A DNA stretch of 17,758 nucleotides from Desulfonatronovibrio sp046496945 (GTDB lineage Bacteria > Desulfobacterota > Desulfovibrionia > Desulfovibrionales > Desulfonatronovibrionaceae). The notes beneath the pieces were generated by a model. It was not told where the DNA came from. It saw only the letters and a list, made by a program, of their open reading frames with translations, and searched no databases. Position 1 is the first letter of the stretch. Every line of letters starts with the position of its first letter. The DNA lies in NCBI GenBank assembly GCA_046496945.1, contig JAWOGL010000006.1:1-17758 (forward strand), written 5' to 3'. Positions 1-7,174 of this stretch are shown here, one piece after another. The position numbers and the translations under genes are program-made.

Positions 1-617
1 GCCGAAGCTACAGAGGAGGCTACATAATCGGCATTGATATTATAAGTCTGACCGCTTTCATCTACTCCCACCGGAGCAATAATGGGAATAAAACCCTGAT
101 CCTGAACAGCTTTAATGAGCCTGGTATCTATATCCACAACCTCGCCAACTTTTCCCAGATCTATGATTTCAGGAGGGGCGTCTGCTTTATCAATGACCAT
201 TTCCAGCTTTCTGGCCATGATGGTTTGTCCGTCTTTTCCTGACAGGCCCGCGGCCCTTCCTCCGTTAAGATTGATCAGGTTGACGATTTCCTTATTGACT
301 TTTCCCACCAGGACCATTTCCACTACATCCATGGTGGCCTGATCCGTTATCCGCAGACCCTGGTGGAATTGACAGGCAATCCCCAGCTGTTCAAGCATCC
401 GGCCGATCTGAGGTCCTCCTCCGTGGACGATTACCGGATTAATACCAATGTATTTGAGCAAAATGACATTAAGGGCGAAGCTTTTCTTCAGGTCCTGATC
501 AGTCATGGCGTGTCCGCCGTACTTGATGACAACGGTCTGGCCATAAAATTCCCTGATAAAGGGCATAGCCTCCAGAAGAATTCGGGCCTTGTACGAGGCT
601 TTTTCATTATCCGTCAT
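1..617 (-). CDS. argB: N-acetylglutamate kinase, 3' part cut by window edge
   Basis: Phosphorylates N-acetyl-L-glutamate with ATP, the second step of arginine synthesis, in the cytosol. The frame was read from the reverse strand: ATG at 617-615, then about 205 codons running off the left edge (the family is about 290-300 residues). Visible motifs are KYGGHAM (residues 32-38) and HGGGPQI (65-71), the glycine-rich nucleotide and substrate loops of the amino-acid kinase fold, followed by GLRITD near 87-92. It starts 63 bp downstream of the hslU stop on the same strand, and hslV-hslU-argB is, from memory, a recurring order in Desulfovibrionales, so co-transcription is likely. The C-terminal half is outside the window, so arginine feedback sensitivity cannot be judged. 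Confidence 0.95.
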   Translation of the reverse strand, partial: MTDNEKASYKARILLEAMPFIREFYGQTVVIKYGGHAMTDQDLKKSFALNVILLKYIGINPVIVHGGGPQIGRMLEQLGIACQFHQGLRITDQATMDVVEMVLVGKVNKEIVNLINLNGGRAAGLSGKDGQTIMARKLEMVIDKADAPPEIIDLGKVGEVVDIDTRLIKAVQDQGFIPIIAPVGVDESGQTYNINADYVASSVAS

Positions 618-680
618 ATTATTTCCTCTGAATCCGGGTCCGAGTCCGGCATCCGGCCTGGTGAATAATTATAATGCGAC

Positions 681-2072
681 TTAAAGAATATATCTGGACA
701 GATCCTTGTCATCCTGGACATCTTTGAGCTGGTCCAGGACATATTCCCTGTCAGCCACAATTTTCTGCCCGCCCATTTCCGGAGCCTTGAAAGACAGGTC
801 CTGCAGAAGTTTCTCCATGATGGTATAAAGCCTTCTGGCTCCTATGTTTTCAGTTTCATCATTGACCTTCTGGGCAAAAGTGGAAATCTCCACCAGTGCT
901 TCGTCCATGAATTCCAGGCTGATGCCTTCTGTTTCCAGCAGGGCCATGTACTGTTTGGTCAGGGCATTCTGCGGTTCGGTGAGAATGCGGTAGAAATCAT
1001 CACTGGTCAGGGCGGTCAGTTCCACGCGCAAAGGAAAGCGGCCCTGGAGTTCAGGAACAAGGTCGGAGGGTTTGGAGTAGTGAAAAGCTCCAGCCGCAAT
1101 AAACAGGATATGATCAGTGCGGATCATGCCGTATTTGGTATTGACCACACAGCCTTCAATGACCGGGAGAAGATCCCTCTGGACCCCTTCTCTGGATACT
1201 TCCGCCCTGGAGGATTTGTCCCCGCCGCAGACCTTGTCCAGCTCATCAATAAATATGATTCCGCTCTGCTCCACCCTTTCCCTGGCAGCCTCGGTTACTT
1301 TATCCATATCCACCAGTTTTTCGGTTTCTTCCTGGAGCAGTATCTCATAAGCATTTTTGACCTTGACTTTTTTGCTTTTGGTCTTTTTGGGAAAAACCCG
1401 GCTGAACATATCCCTGAACTGCATTTCCATATCTTCCATGCCGGGCATGGACATGATTTCAACATTAGACCCGGCCTGAACCTGGACTTCCACGGTTCGG
1501 TCATCCAGGCGACCTTCGCGCCATAGTTTACGGAGTTTTTCTCTGGTTTTAACCTGTTGTTCAGAGCTTTGCGCAGCCTCTCCGGAAGTCTGCTCCTCAA
1601 GCTGAGGCTGGGACTGCTGCAAGTCTTCCTGGTGCGCAGGAGAAGGGCTTTTCTGCGGCGGAAGCAAAAGATCCAGAAGCTTTTCTTCGGCATTGGCTTC
1701 AGCCCTGACTTGAACTTTCTTCTTTTCCTCGTCGCGAACCATATTGATGCCGATTTCCATAAGATCACGGATCATGGATTCTACATCCCGGCCCACATAA
1801 CCCACCTCGGTAAACTTGGTGGCTTCAACCTTGAAAAAAGGAGATCCTGCCAGTTTGGCCAGACGTCTGGCGATTTCAGTTTTGCCTACCCCGGTAGGCC
1901 CGATCATGATAATGTTTTTGGGAGCGATTTCCTCTCTTAATTCCGGGTCCAGCTGCTGTCTGCGCCACCGGTTGCGAAGGGCAACCGCAACCATTTTTTT
2001 GGCGTCATCCTGCCCGATAATAAATTTGTCCAGTTCTGATACTATTTCTCTTGGAGTTAGTGTGCTGCTCAT
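681..2072 (-). CDS. hslU: ATP-dependent protease ATPase subunit HslU (ClpY)
   Basis: AAA+ unfoldase hexamer that feeds substrates to the HslV peptidase in the cytosol. The protein has 463 residues, slightly longer than E. coli HslU (443). Walker A GPTGVGKT is at 58-65, the pore loop GYVG at 91-94 and Walker B IIFIDE at 272-277. The C-terminus ends in SRYIL, the tail that docks into HslV. The intermediate (I) domain carries a Gln/Ser/Pro-rich stretch at about 139-175 that probably accounts for the extra length. ATG at 2072 is preceded by an AAGGAAAG-like ribosome site that overlaps the hslV stop codon, and only 14 bp separate the two genes. This supports one transcript and stoichiometric production. 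Confidence 0.97.
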   Translation of the reverse strand: MSSTLTPREIVSELDKFIIGQDDAKKMVAVALRNRWRRQQLDPELREEIAPKNIIMIGPTGVGKTEIARRLAKLAGSPFFKVEATKFTEVGYVGRDVESMIRDLMEIGINMVRDEEKKKVQVRAEANAEEKLLDLLLPPQKSPSPAHQEDLQQSQPQLEEQTSGEAAQSSEQQVKTREKLRKLWREGRLDDRTVEVQVQAGSNVEIMSMPGMEDMEMQFRDMFSRVFPKKTKSKKVKVKNAYEILLQEETEKLVDMDKVTEAARERVEQSGIIFIDELDKVCGGDKSSRAEVSREGVQRDLLPVIEGCVVNTKYGMIRTDHILFIAAGAFHYSKPSDLVPELQGRFPLRVELTALTSDDFYRILTEPQNALTKQYMALLETEGISLEFMDEALVEISTFAQKVNDETENIGARRLYTIMEKLLQDLSFKAPEMGGQKIVADREYVLDQLKDVQDDKDLSRYIL

Positions 2073-2086
2073 TAAAATCTTTCCTT

Positions 2087-2623
2087 TCAGTCAATTTTTT
2101 CCAGTATGATATTGTTGTTGGTATAAACACATATTTCAGACGCGATATTCATGGCTTTTTCCACAATTTCGCCAGCCGGTATCTGAGTATTATGGACCAT
2201 GGCCCTGGCTGCTGCCAGCGCGTAGGCTCCACCGGAACCAATGGCGGCAATGCCGTCATCCGGTTCTATCACGTCTCCGTTGCCGCTGATGATCAGGATA
2301 TTGTCTTTGTCCGCCACAATGAGCATGGCTTCAAGCCTTCGCAGGTATTTATCCATCCGCCATTCTTTGGCCAGTTCGACGCTCGCTCTTAAAAGATTGC
2401 CCCTGTATTCTTCAAGTCTGGCTTCAAAACGTTCAAACAGGGTGAATGCGTCGGCTGTGGCTCCGGCAAATCCGGCCAGCACCTGATCTTTATACATTCT
2501 TCTAACCTTTCTGGCAGTGTGCTTCATGACCACAGCCTGACCAAAGGTCACCTGGCCGTCGCCGGCCATGGCTACCTGGTTATTGTTCCTGACCGCCAGA
2601 ATGGTGGTCCCTTTCAAATCCAT
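2087..2623 (-). CDS. hslV: ATP-dependent protease peptidase subunit HslV (ClpQ)
   Basis: Proteasome-beta-like threonine peptidase that forms a double hexamer capped by HslU. From the ATG at 2623 it has 178 residues. The mature N-terminus should be Thr6 (MDLKG before TTILAVR), giving a five-residue leader that must be removed to expose the catalytic Thr; E. coli HslV has only the initiator Met there. GDGQVT and the AGFAGATADAF segment match the family. A TTG at 2626, immediately before the ATG, is an alternative start. The AAGGAG sequence ends 8 nt from the TTG and 11 nt from the ATG, so spacing does not decide; ATG was chosen on codon preference. It is the first gene of the hslV-hslU-argB unit. 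Confidence 0.96.
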   Translation of the reverse strand: MDLKGTTILAVRNNNQVAMAGDGQVTFGQAVVMKHTARKVRRMYKDQVLAGFAGATADAFTLFERFEARLEEYRGNLLRASVELAKEWRMDKYLRRLEAMLIVADKDNILIISGNGDVIEPDDGIAAIGSGGAYALAAARAMVHNTQIPAGEIVEKAMNIASEICVYTNNNIILEKID

Positions 2624-2739
2624 CAATGTTTGTTCTCCTTAAAAGCTCTTTAACCGGGATATCCGGGACTGTTTAAAATAATATCAAGTAATGGGAACCG
2701 GATTGTTTTTGCAAAGAGTAGTTCTTATGCGCAAATTAG

Positions 2740-2769
2740 ATATTCTTACCATAAAAAAAGCATTGTCAA
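2740..2769 (-). promoter_or_regulatory. Candidate promoter for hslV-hslU-argB
   Basis: On the minus strand there is a perfect TTGACA (2769-2764), then an 18-nt spacer and GAATAT (2745-2740) as a weak -10 element. It lies about 115 bp upstream of hslV in the divergent hslV/upp interval. The -35 hexamer is convincing but the -10 is poor. No sigma-32 consensus (CTTGAA / CCCCAT type) was recognised, although hslUV is heat-induced in E. coli. The rest of 2624-2920 shows only AT-rich sequence and the upp promoter. Confidence 0.3.
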
Positions 2770-2838
2770 GCATTATGAGCTTAAATACAAGGTTCAGCCG
2801 GCTTTCATTTATATTTTGACAAAGCCGTAATTCAATCC

Positions 2839-2868
2839 TTGACCTTACATGTATGAAAATTCTATAAA
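2839..2868 (+). promoter_or_regulatory. Candidate sigma-70 promoter of upp
   Basis: TTGACC (2839-2844), an 18-nt spacer and TATAAA (2863-2868) fit a housekeeping promoter. Transcription would begin near 2875, leaving about a 45-nt leader before the upp start. An additional TTGACA at 2816-2821 lacks a good -10 at the right distance. The predicted leader shows no obvious hairpin, PyrR-like site or riboswitch. Confidence 0.5.
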
Positions 2869-2920
2869 GCATAAATTTATTTTAAAATCCAGTCTCAATT
2901 TATCCCAAAGGAGGCTTAAG

Positions 2921-3547
2921 TTGGCTGTTCATGTGGTTGATCACCCCCTAGTTAAACATAAACTGGGCATTATGCGCAAGAAGGATGTGGATACCTACAA
3001 TTTCCGGGCCCTTTGTCAGGAGCTTACCAGGTTTCTTGTTTATGAAGCCACCAAAAATCTGGAAATGGAAAGCAGAACCGTTCAGGGGTGGGCCGGAGAG
3101 GTAAGCGTGGAATCCATCAAAGGCAAGAAAATTACCCTGGTGCCGATTCTCCGGGCAGGTCTGGGCATGCTGGACGGTTCTTTTGATTTGATTCCCGGGG
3201 CCAAGGTCAGTGTGGTGGGTTTTTACCGCAATGAAGAAACTCTGGAACCGGTGCGCTATTATGTAAAGCTTGCTTCAGATATGCCCAACAGGACCGCCCT
3301 GATACTAGATCCCATGCTGGCCACCGGGGGGACTCTCATGGCTACGATTGATCTTTTAAAAGAGGCCGGCTGCAATAACATAAAAGGGGTTTTTCTGGTA
3401 GCCGCTCCTGAAGGGTTAAATAAAGTCACAGAAAAATATCCGGATATGGATATTTACCTGGCATCCATTGATGAGAAGCTTGATAATCAGGGCTATATTC
3501 TTCCGGGCCTCGGCGATGCCGGGGACAGAATTTTTGGAACAAAATAG
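2921..3547 (+). CDS. upp: Uracil phosphoribosyltransferase
   Basis: Salvages uracil: uracil + PRPP gives UMP + pyrophosphate. The start is taken as TTG at 2921 because a near-ideal AAAGGAGG (2907-2914) sits six bases upstream and the protein then begins MAVHVVDHPLVKHKLG, the typical Upp N-terminus. An upstream in-frame ATG at 2849 lies inside the promoter region and adds residues unlike the family. The result is 208 residues, the normal length. The PRPP-binding loop DPMLATGGT is at 130-138 and the uracil-binding C-terminal segment GYILPGLGDAGDR at about 191-203. It is followed by a strong terminator and then the uracil permease gene, so import and capture of uracil are encoded side by side. 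Confidence 0.97.
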   Translation: MAVHVVDHPLVKHKLGIMRKKDVDTYNFRALCQELTRFLVYEATKNLEMESRTVQGWAGEVSVESIKGKKITLVPILRAGLGMLDGSFDLIPGAKVSVVGFYRNEETLEPVRYYVKLASDMPNRTALILDPMLATGGTLMATIDLLKEAGCNNIKGVFLVAAPEGLNKVTEKYPDMDIYLASIDEKLDNQGYILPGLGDAGDRIFGTK

Positions 3548-3548
3548 G

Positions 3549-3573
3549 CGTCTGAATTCAGACGTTTTTTTTT
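3549..3573 (+). terminator. Rho-independent terminator after upp
   Basis: The perfect palindrome CGTCTGAATTCAGACG (3549-3564; six G/C-containing pairs around an AATT loop, or eight pairs if fully closed) is followed at once by nine T residues (3565-3573). It begins one base after the upp stop codon. It should separate upp transcription from uraA at least partly, so uraA may have its own start or depend on read-through. Confidence 0.9.
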
Positions 3574-3632
3574 GCCTGCTGGTTCAGCTCAATACGTTTT
3601 AAATATTATAGCCAGTACACAGGAGATACAAG

Positions 3633-4883
3633 ATGTCTGATTTAAATCCGCCTGAATACCAGTTTCGTCTCAAGGACAGCCTGCTTGGCGCGCAGATGCT
3701 GTTTGTGGCATTCGGAGCCCTGGTGCTTGTGCCTCTGCTGACCGGTCTGGATCCTAACGTGGCCCTTTTTACCGCAGGCGTGGGGACAATAATTTTTCAG
3801 ATAGTCACCAGAAGGCAGGTGCCAATTTTTCTGGCGTCATCTTTTGCCTTTATCGCGCCTATCATTTACGGGGTTAATACCTGGGGAATTCCAGCGACCA
3901 TGTGTGGATTGATGGCTGCGGGAATTCTCTATGTGCTGCTTTCCGTGATTATTTCTCTTAGAGGGCCCGGGATTGTTATCAGGCTGCTGCCGCCCATTGT
4001 TACCGGCCCGGTGATCATGGTCATCGGACTCATCCTTGCTCCGGTAGCTGTTAACATGGCCCTGGGCAAGACCGGGGACGGTGCTGTTCAGCTGGTTCCC
4101 GAAGCAACAGCGCTGCTTGTCTCCATGGTGTCTCTGGCTGTGACCATTGCCGTGTCCATGTTCGGCAGGGGCATGGTAAGGCTGATCCCCATATTGCTGG
4201 GTATAGCCACCGGATATATATTGTGTATTGCCCTGGGGCTGGTTGATTTCACCCCTGTAAAGGAGTCGGCCTGGATAGCCGTGCCCAGCTTCACCTTTCC
4301 GGAGTGGAACTGGCAGGCCATACTTTTCATTGTTCCGGTGGCCATCGCCCCGGCCATAGAGCATTTTGGGGATATAATGGCCATCAGTTCGGTAACCGGA
4401 AAGAATTATATTGAAAAACCAGGAATCAATAAGACCCTGCTGGGAGACGGACTGGCCACTTCATTTGCCTCCATGGTGGGTGGTCCGCCCAATACCACTT
4501 ATTCAGAGGTGACCGGGGCGGTGGCTCTGCTTAAGATATTCAATGTCGGGATAATGACCTGGGCGGCTGTCTTTGCCATTTTGCTGGCTTTTGTCGCCAA
4601 GCTGGGTGCTTTTCTTTCCACGATACCTGTTCCGGTTATGGGCGGGATAATGATCCTGCTTTTCGGGGCGATCATGGTTGTGGGCATAGGCAGTCTGGTC
4701 AGGGCCGGGATAGACATGATGCAGCCCAGAAATATGGCTATTGCGGCTGTAATCGTGGTTTTCGGAGTAGGGGGAATGTCTTTTTCCGCTGGTGAATTTT
4801 CTCTTCAGGGAATAGGGCTGGCCGGGATCATCGGAGTGGCTCTGAATCTGATTCTGCCTCATCCCCGGAAACAGGAAGAATAG
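3633..4883 (+). CDS. uraA: Uracil permease (NCS2 family)
   Basis: Inner-membrane uracil:proton symporter of the nucleobase-cation-symporter-2 family, 416 residues and very hydrophobic throughout, consistent with the 14-helix fold. Functional landmarks are AIEHFGD with Glu243 and GGPPNTTYSE with Glu292, corresponding to the two uracil/proton-binding glutamates of E. coli UraA (241 and 290). ATG 3633 has AGGAG at 3621-3625, seven bases upstream. It lies 59 bp after the upp terminator. The pairing with upp supports uracil rather than xanthine or urate as substrate; the short loops and overall length also fit UraA. Confidence 0.93.
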   Translation: MSDLNPPEYQFRLKDSLLGAQMLFVAFGALVLVPLLTGLDPNVALFTAGVGTIIFQIVTRRQVPIFLASSFAFIAPIIYGVNTWGIPATMCGLMAAGILYVLLSVIISLRGPGIVIRLLPPIVTGPVIMVIGLILAPVAVNMALGKTGDGAVQLVPEATALLVSMVSLAVTIAVSMFGRGMVRLIPILLGIATGYILCIALGLVDFTPVKESAWIAVPSFTFPEWNWQAILFIVPVAIAPAIEHFGDIMAISSVTGKNYIEKPGINKTLLGDGLATSFASMVGGPPNTTYSEVTGAVALLKIFNVGIMTWAAVFAILLAFVAKLGAFLSTIPVPVMGGIMILLFGAIMVVGIGSLVRAGIDMMQPRNMAIAAVIVVFGVGGMSFSAGEFSLQGIGLAGIIGVALNLILPHPRKQEE

Positions 4884-4933
4884 CAAGGGCTTGAGTGTCT
4901 GGAGTTTTTGTTTGCCCGGTTAAATCCCGGGGA

Positions 4934-6031
4934 CTATTCTACGGGTTCAGGATCTGGTTTTTTCCGGGAACGAGGTGAATTGAGATCGCTTTGAGTGGGC
5001 CAGGCCTTGAGTATGGCCTGAATCAGGGTGGCCAGGGGAATGGCGAAGAATATACCCCAGAATCCCCACAAACCACCAAAGACCAGTATGGAGGCTATTA
5101 CCCCCACAGGGTGAATGTCTACTACTTCAGACAACAGCAAAGGAGCCAGCACATTTCCGTCAAGTGTCTGGATGATGGCGTAGGCAACTAGAATCCAGAT
5201 AAGCTCAGGCCCAAAACCCCATTGGAAATAAGCAACCAGGGCGATGGGAATAGTTGCCACGGCAGCACCCACATACGGGATGAGAACTGAAAATCCCACC
5301 ATGGCTCCCAGCAGCACGGCGTATTGCAGCTGGAAAAGAGTGAACACTATAAATGTTACCCCCCAGACAATAGCGATTTCCCAGGTTTTGCCCCGGATAT
5401 AATTGCCAATCTGATCGTTTACGTCTTCCCAGACCTGGACAGCCAGAGAACGGTCTCTGGGCAAAAACCCGGCAAACCAGTCCAGGATTTTATTCTTGTC
5501 TTTAAGGAAAAAAAACACCAGCAAAGGCACAATGACCAGATATACCAGAAGAGTGATCAGTCCCATTACCGACGCAGCGGATATGCTAAGAATATTCTGA
5601 GCCAGCTTCCCCACTTCGCTCCTGATTGCGGAAAAAATTTCTTCCACCTGTTCCTGGGAAATAAAATTCGGGTACTGTTCAGGCAGGCGCAGCAGAATAT
5701 TCTGGGTTTCGCTGATCATGCCGGGCAATTGGCTCACCAGCTGGGTTAACTGCCCGGTGAGTAGAGGAACCAGCCAGAAAAGACTGAAAAACAAAAGCAG
5801 CATAAAAAACAGAAAAGAAATGATTACCCCAATGATTCTGGGCACTCCTCTCCGGGTAAACTGCCTGACTATTCCTTCAAGAAGATAAGCGATAATCAGG
5901 CCGAAAAACAAGGGGACAAGCATCTGGCCCAGGAAATAGATCACGATGAAGCCCAGGAGCAGAAGAACGCTCAGGATGACCACCTGGGGGTTGTTAAACT
6001 GTCTCTGAAACCAGTCTTTGATAATATTCAT
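4934..6031 (-). CDS. AI-2E family (PerM-type) membrane transporter
   Basis: A 365-residue polytopic inner-membrane protein of the AI-2 exporter / PerM superfamily. It has an N-terminal hydrophobic block (about 18-54), another at about 65-95, a soluble segment (about 100-150), and a C-terminal group of helices containing the conserved IPYVGAAVATIP region and the HPVGV segment. Family members include the E. coli autoinducer-2 exporter TqsA, sporulation permeases and Na+/H+ antiporters, so the substrate cannot be assigned. The C-terminal tail is Pro/Lys/Glu-rich. No good Shine-Dalgarno sequence precedes ATG 6031. The gene converges with uraA across a 50-bp gap holding only a weak hairpin, and stands alone as a transcription unit. 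Confidence 0.85.
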   Translation of the reverse strand: MNIIKDWFQRQFNNPQVVILSVLLLLGFIVIYFLGQMLVPLFFGLIIAYLLEGIVRQFTRRGVPRIIGVIISFLFFMLLLFFSLFWLVPLLTGQLTQLVSQLPGMISETQNILLRLPEQYPNFISQEQVEEIFSAIRSEVGKLAQNILSISAASVMGLITLLVYLVIVPLLVFFFLKDKNKILDWFAGFLPRDRSLAVQVWEDVNDQIGNYIRGKTWEIAIVWGVTFIVFTLFQLQYAVLLGAMVGFSVLIPYVGAAVATIPIALVAYFQWGFGPELIWILVAYAIIQTLDGNVLAPLLLSEVVDIHPVGVIASILVFGGLWGFWGIFFAIPLATLIQAILKAWPTQSDLNSPRSRKKPDPEPVE

Positions 6032-6094
6032 CAGATAAATACCGAATAAGCTAATTGATTGCGAAATGATTCCGACCGAATCTGATCAGGCGCG

Positions 6095-6117
6095 CAGGGA
6101 TTGAAGAATTATCCCTG
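6095..6117. other. Stem-loop upstream of the AI-2E transporter gene
   Basis: CAGGGAT (6095-6101) and ATCCCTG (6111-6117) form a seven-base-pair inverted repeat around a nine-base loop, about 65 bp upstream of the minus-strand start at 6031. There is no T-tract on the minus-strand side, so it is not an obvious terminator. It could be an operator or mRNA-leader hairpin. Confidence 0.35.
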
Positions 6118-6169
6118 AATAAATTTCAACAATCTTCATAACATGGCGGATGGTTCCTGGCAATGAGTC

Positions 6170-6259
6170 TTAACAGCCCGTTGAAAAACCCCAATTGGCT
6201 TGGTTGCTGGAGATTTTTGAATGCACTGTTGGATAAGGACTTTTTCAACACTCAGTTAA
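6170..6259. repeat. Imperfect inverted repeat, possible small non-autonomous element
   Basis: The 19-nt arms TTAAC-N5-GTTGAAAAA (6170-6188) and its reverse complement (6241-6259) match at 14 fixed positions and differ in the five internal bases. They enclose 52 bp. The 90-bp unit lies in the 6032-6282 gap between the AI-2E gene start and the barrel-protein stop. No target duplication or transposase is seen. It could be a REP/MITE-like intergenic repeat, or a long-loop hairpin at the 3' end of the barrel-protein mRNA. Apart from this and the stem-loop at 6095-6117, nothing else was recognised in the gap. Confidence 0.5.
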
Positions 6260-6282
6260 AGCCTGTTTTTTCATGTTCACTG

Positions 6283-7152
6283 CTAAAATTTCCAGGAAAT
6301 GTCCAGTTTGATTCCGGGAGTATTGTGCACATTTTCTTTATGCTTGTCTTTATATTTTCTGTTAAAGGTTTTGATTTCCCTTTCAAACAGGTAATATGGA
6401 CCAAAGCTGAGGGATAAATTCCGGACGGGCTGTATTTCCACATCCAGACCGAGTTTAAAGGCCTGGTCACTGAAATAGCCTTCCGGGTGTACAGGACTGT
6501 CGTTTTTCAGGCGGTATATTCTTGCAGTGTAAGTAAAGTATGCCTTAGCTGCCAGATTGTCCTGGAAATTATAAGTAAGACTGGTTTCCGGGAAACCCAG
6601 CCGGCCTGAAAAGCCTTGCCGGTCTGAAGGAGTATAGCTCAGCATCAGCACCGGCAGGACCGCGCCCCTAACCGGGTGATAAAAACCGGCCAGGCCGATT
6701 CCAGCGGACCAGTCATTGTCAAAATTTCTGATAAATGCAAAGTCAGCCCGTCCCCAGAAGGAGTCGGACATTTCCTTTTCAAAGGAACTGCCTGCTCTGC
6801 CTCCAAGATTAAGCATCCATTCCTGACTTAGAAAAAAGTTTTTGCGCACTCCCAGAGAGATATTGTGCAGGCCTGTCCAGGGGGTTTTGCCATCAGCTCC
6901 AAAGGCCCCGTTTTCCGTCTTGTCCCAGGAATAGTTCTGGTAATCATAATGAAGAGTAAAGTAGGAATATCTGCCGGTAATCTGGTATTTGTCAGAGGAC
7001 AGTCTGGTGCTGGTTCCGCTGATTCGGGAACTGAAGCTGTGTTCATAACCAGCTTTGAGGTCTCCCTGGAAAGAACCGGCTGGGGCGGCATGGGCCTGGA
7101 TTGCAAAAAACAGCAAAGTGAAGAAACATAAATTACTGACTGCGTTTTTCAA
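6283..7152 (-). CDS. Putative outer-membrane beta-barrel protein, unknown function
   Basis: No named family is recognised with confidence; a DUF6268-like outer-membrane barrel is one possibility. The 289-residue product starts with a clear Sec signal peptide (Lys, hydrophobic core, AHA at 20-22, cleavage before AP). The rest alternates polar and hydrophobic residues, is rich in Tyr, Phe and Trp, and ends in Trp-Lys-Phe. That terminal aromatic is the hallmark of BAM-inserted barrels. The start is TTG at 7152, with AAAGGAGG five bases upstream. The gene lies 22 bp after recJ on the same strand, so it may be co-transcribed, though the functions look unrelated. Confidence 0.7.
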   Translation of the reverse strand: MKNAVSNLCFFTLLFFAIQAHAAPAGSFQGDLKAGYEHSFSSRISGTSTRLSSDKYQITGRYSYFTLHYDYQNYSWDKTENGAFGADGKTPWTGLHNISLGVRKNFFLSQEWMLNLGGRAGSSFEKEMSDSFWGRADFAFIRNFDNDWSAGIGLAGFYHPVRGAVLPVLMLSYTPSDRQGFSGRLGFPETSLTYNFQDNLAAKAYFTYTARIYRLKNDSPVHPEGYFSDQAFKLGLDVEIQPVRNLSLSFGPYYLFEREIKTFNRKYKDKHKENVHNTPGIKLDISWKF

Positions 7153-7174
7153 AACAACCTCCTTTGACCGGAGT

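Noticed and set aside
2684..2872. 62-codon minus-strand frame in the hslV/upp interval
   Set aside because: It spans both divergent promoter candidates, has no ribosome site and no recognisable product.
2849..2920. Upstream in-frame ATG extension of upp
   Set aside because: It overlaps the -10 region, lacks a ribosome site and adds 24 residues not found in Upp; TTG 2921 with AAAGGAGG is better.
3837..4364. Long open frames antisense to uraA
   Set aside because: Products are His/Gln/Asn-rich complements of hydrophobic codons with no ribosome site; uraA itself is unambiguous.
4915..4931. CCCGG/CCGGG hairpin between the uraA and AI-2E genes as a bidirectional terminator
   Set aside because: Only five pairs and no T-rich run on either strand; too weak to call.
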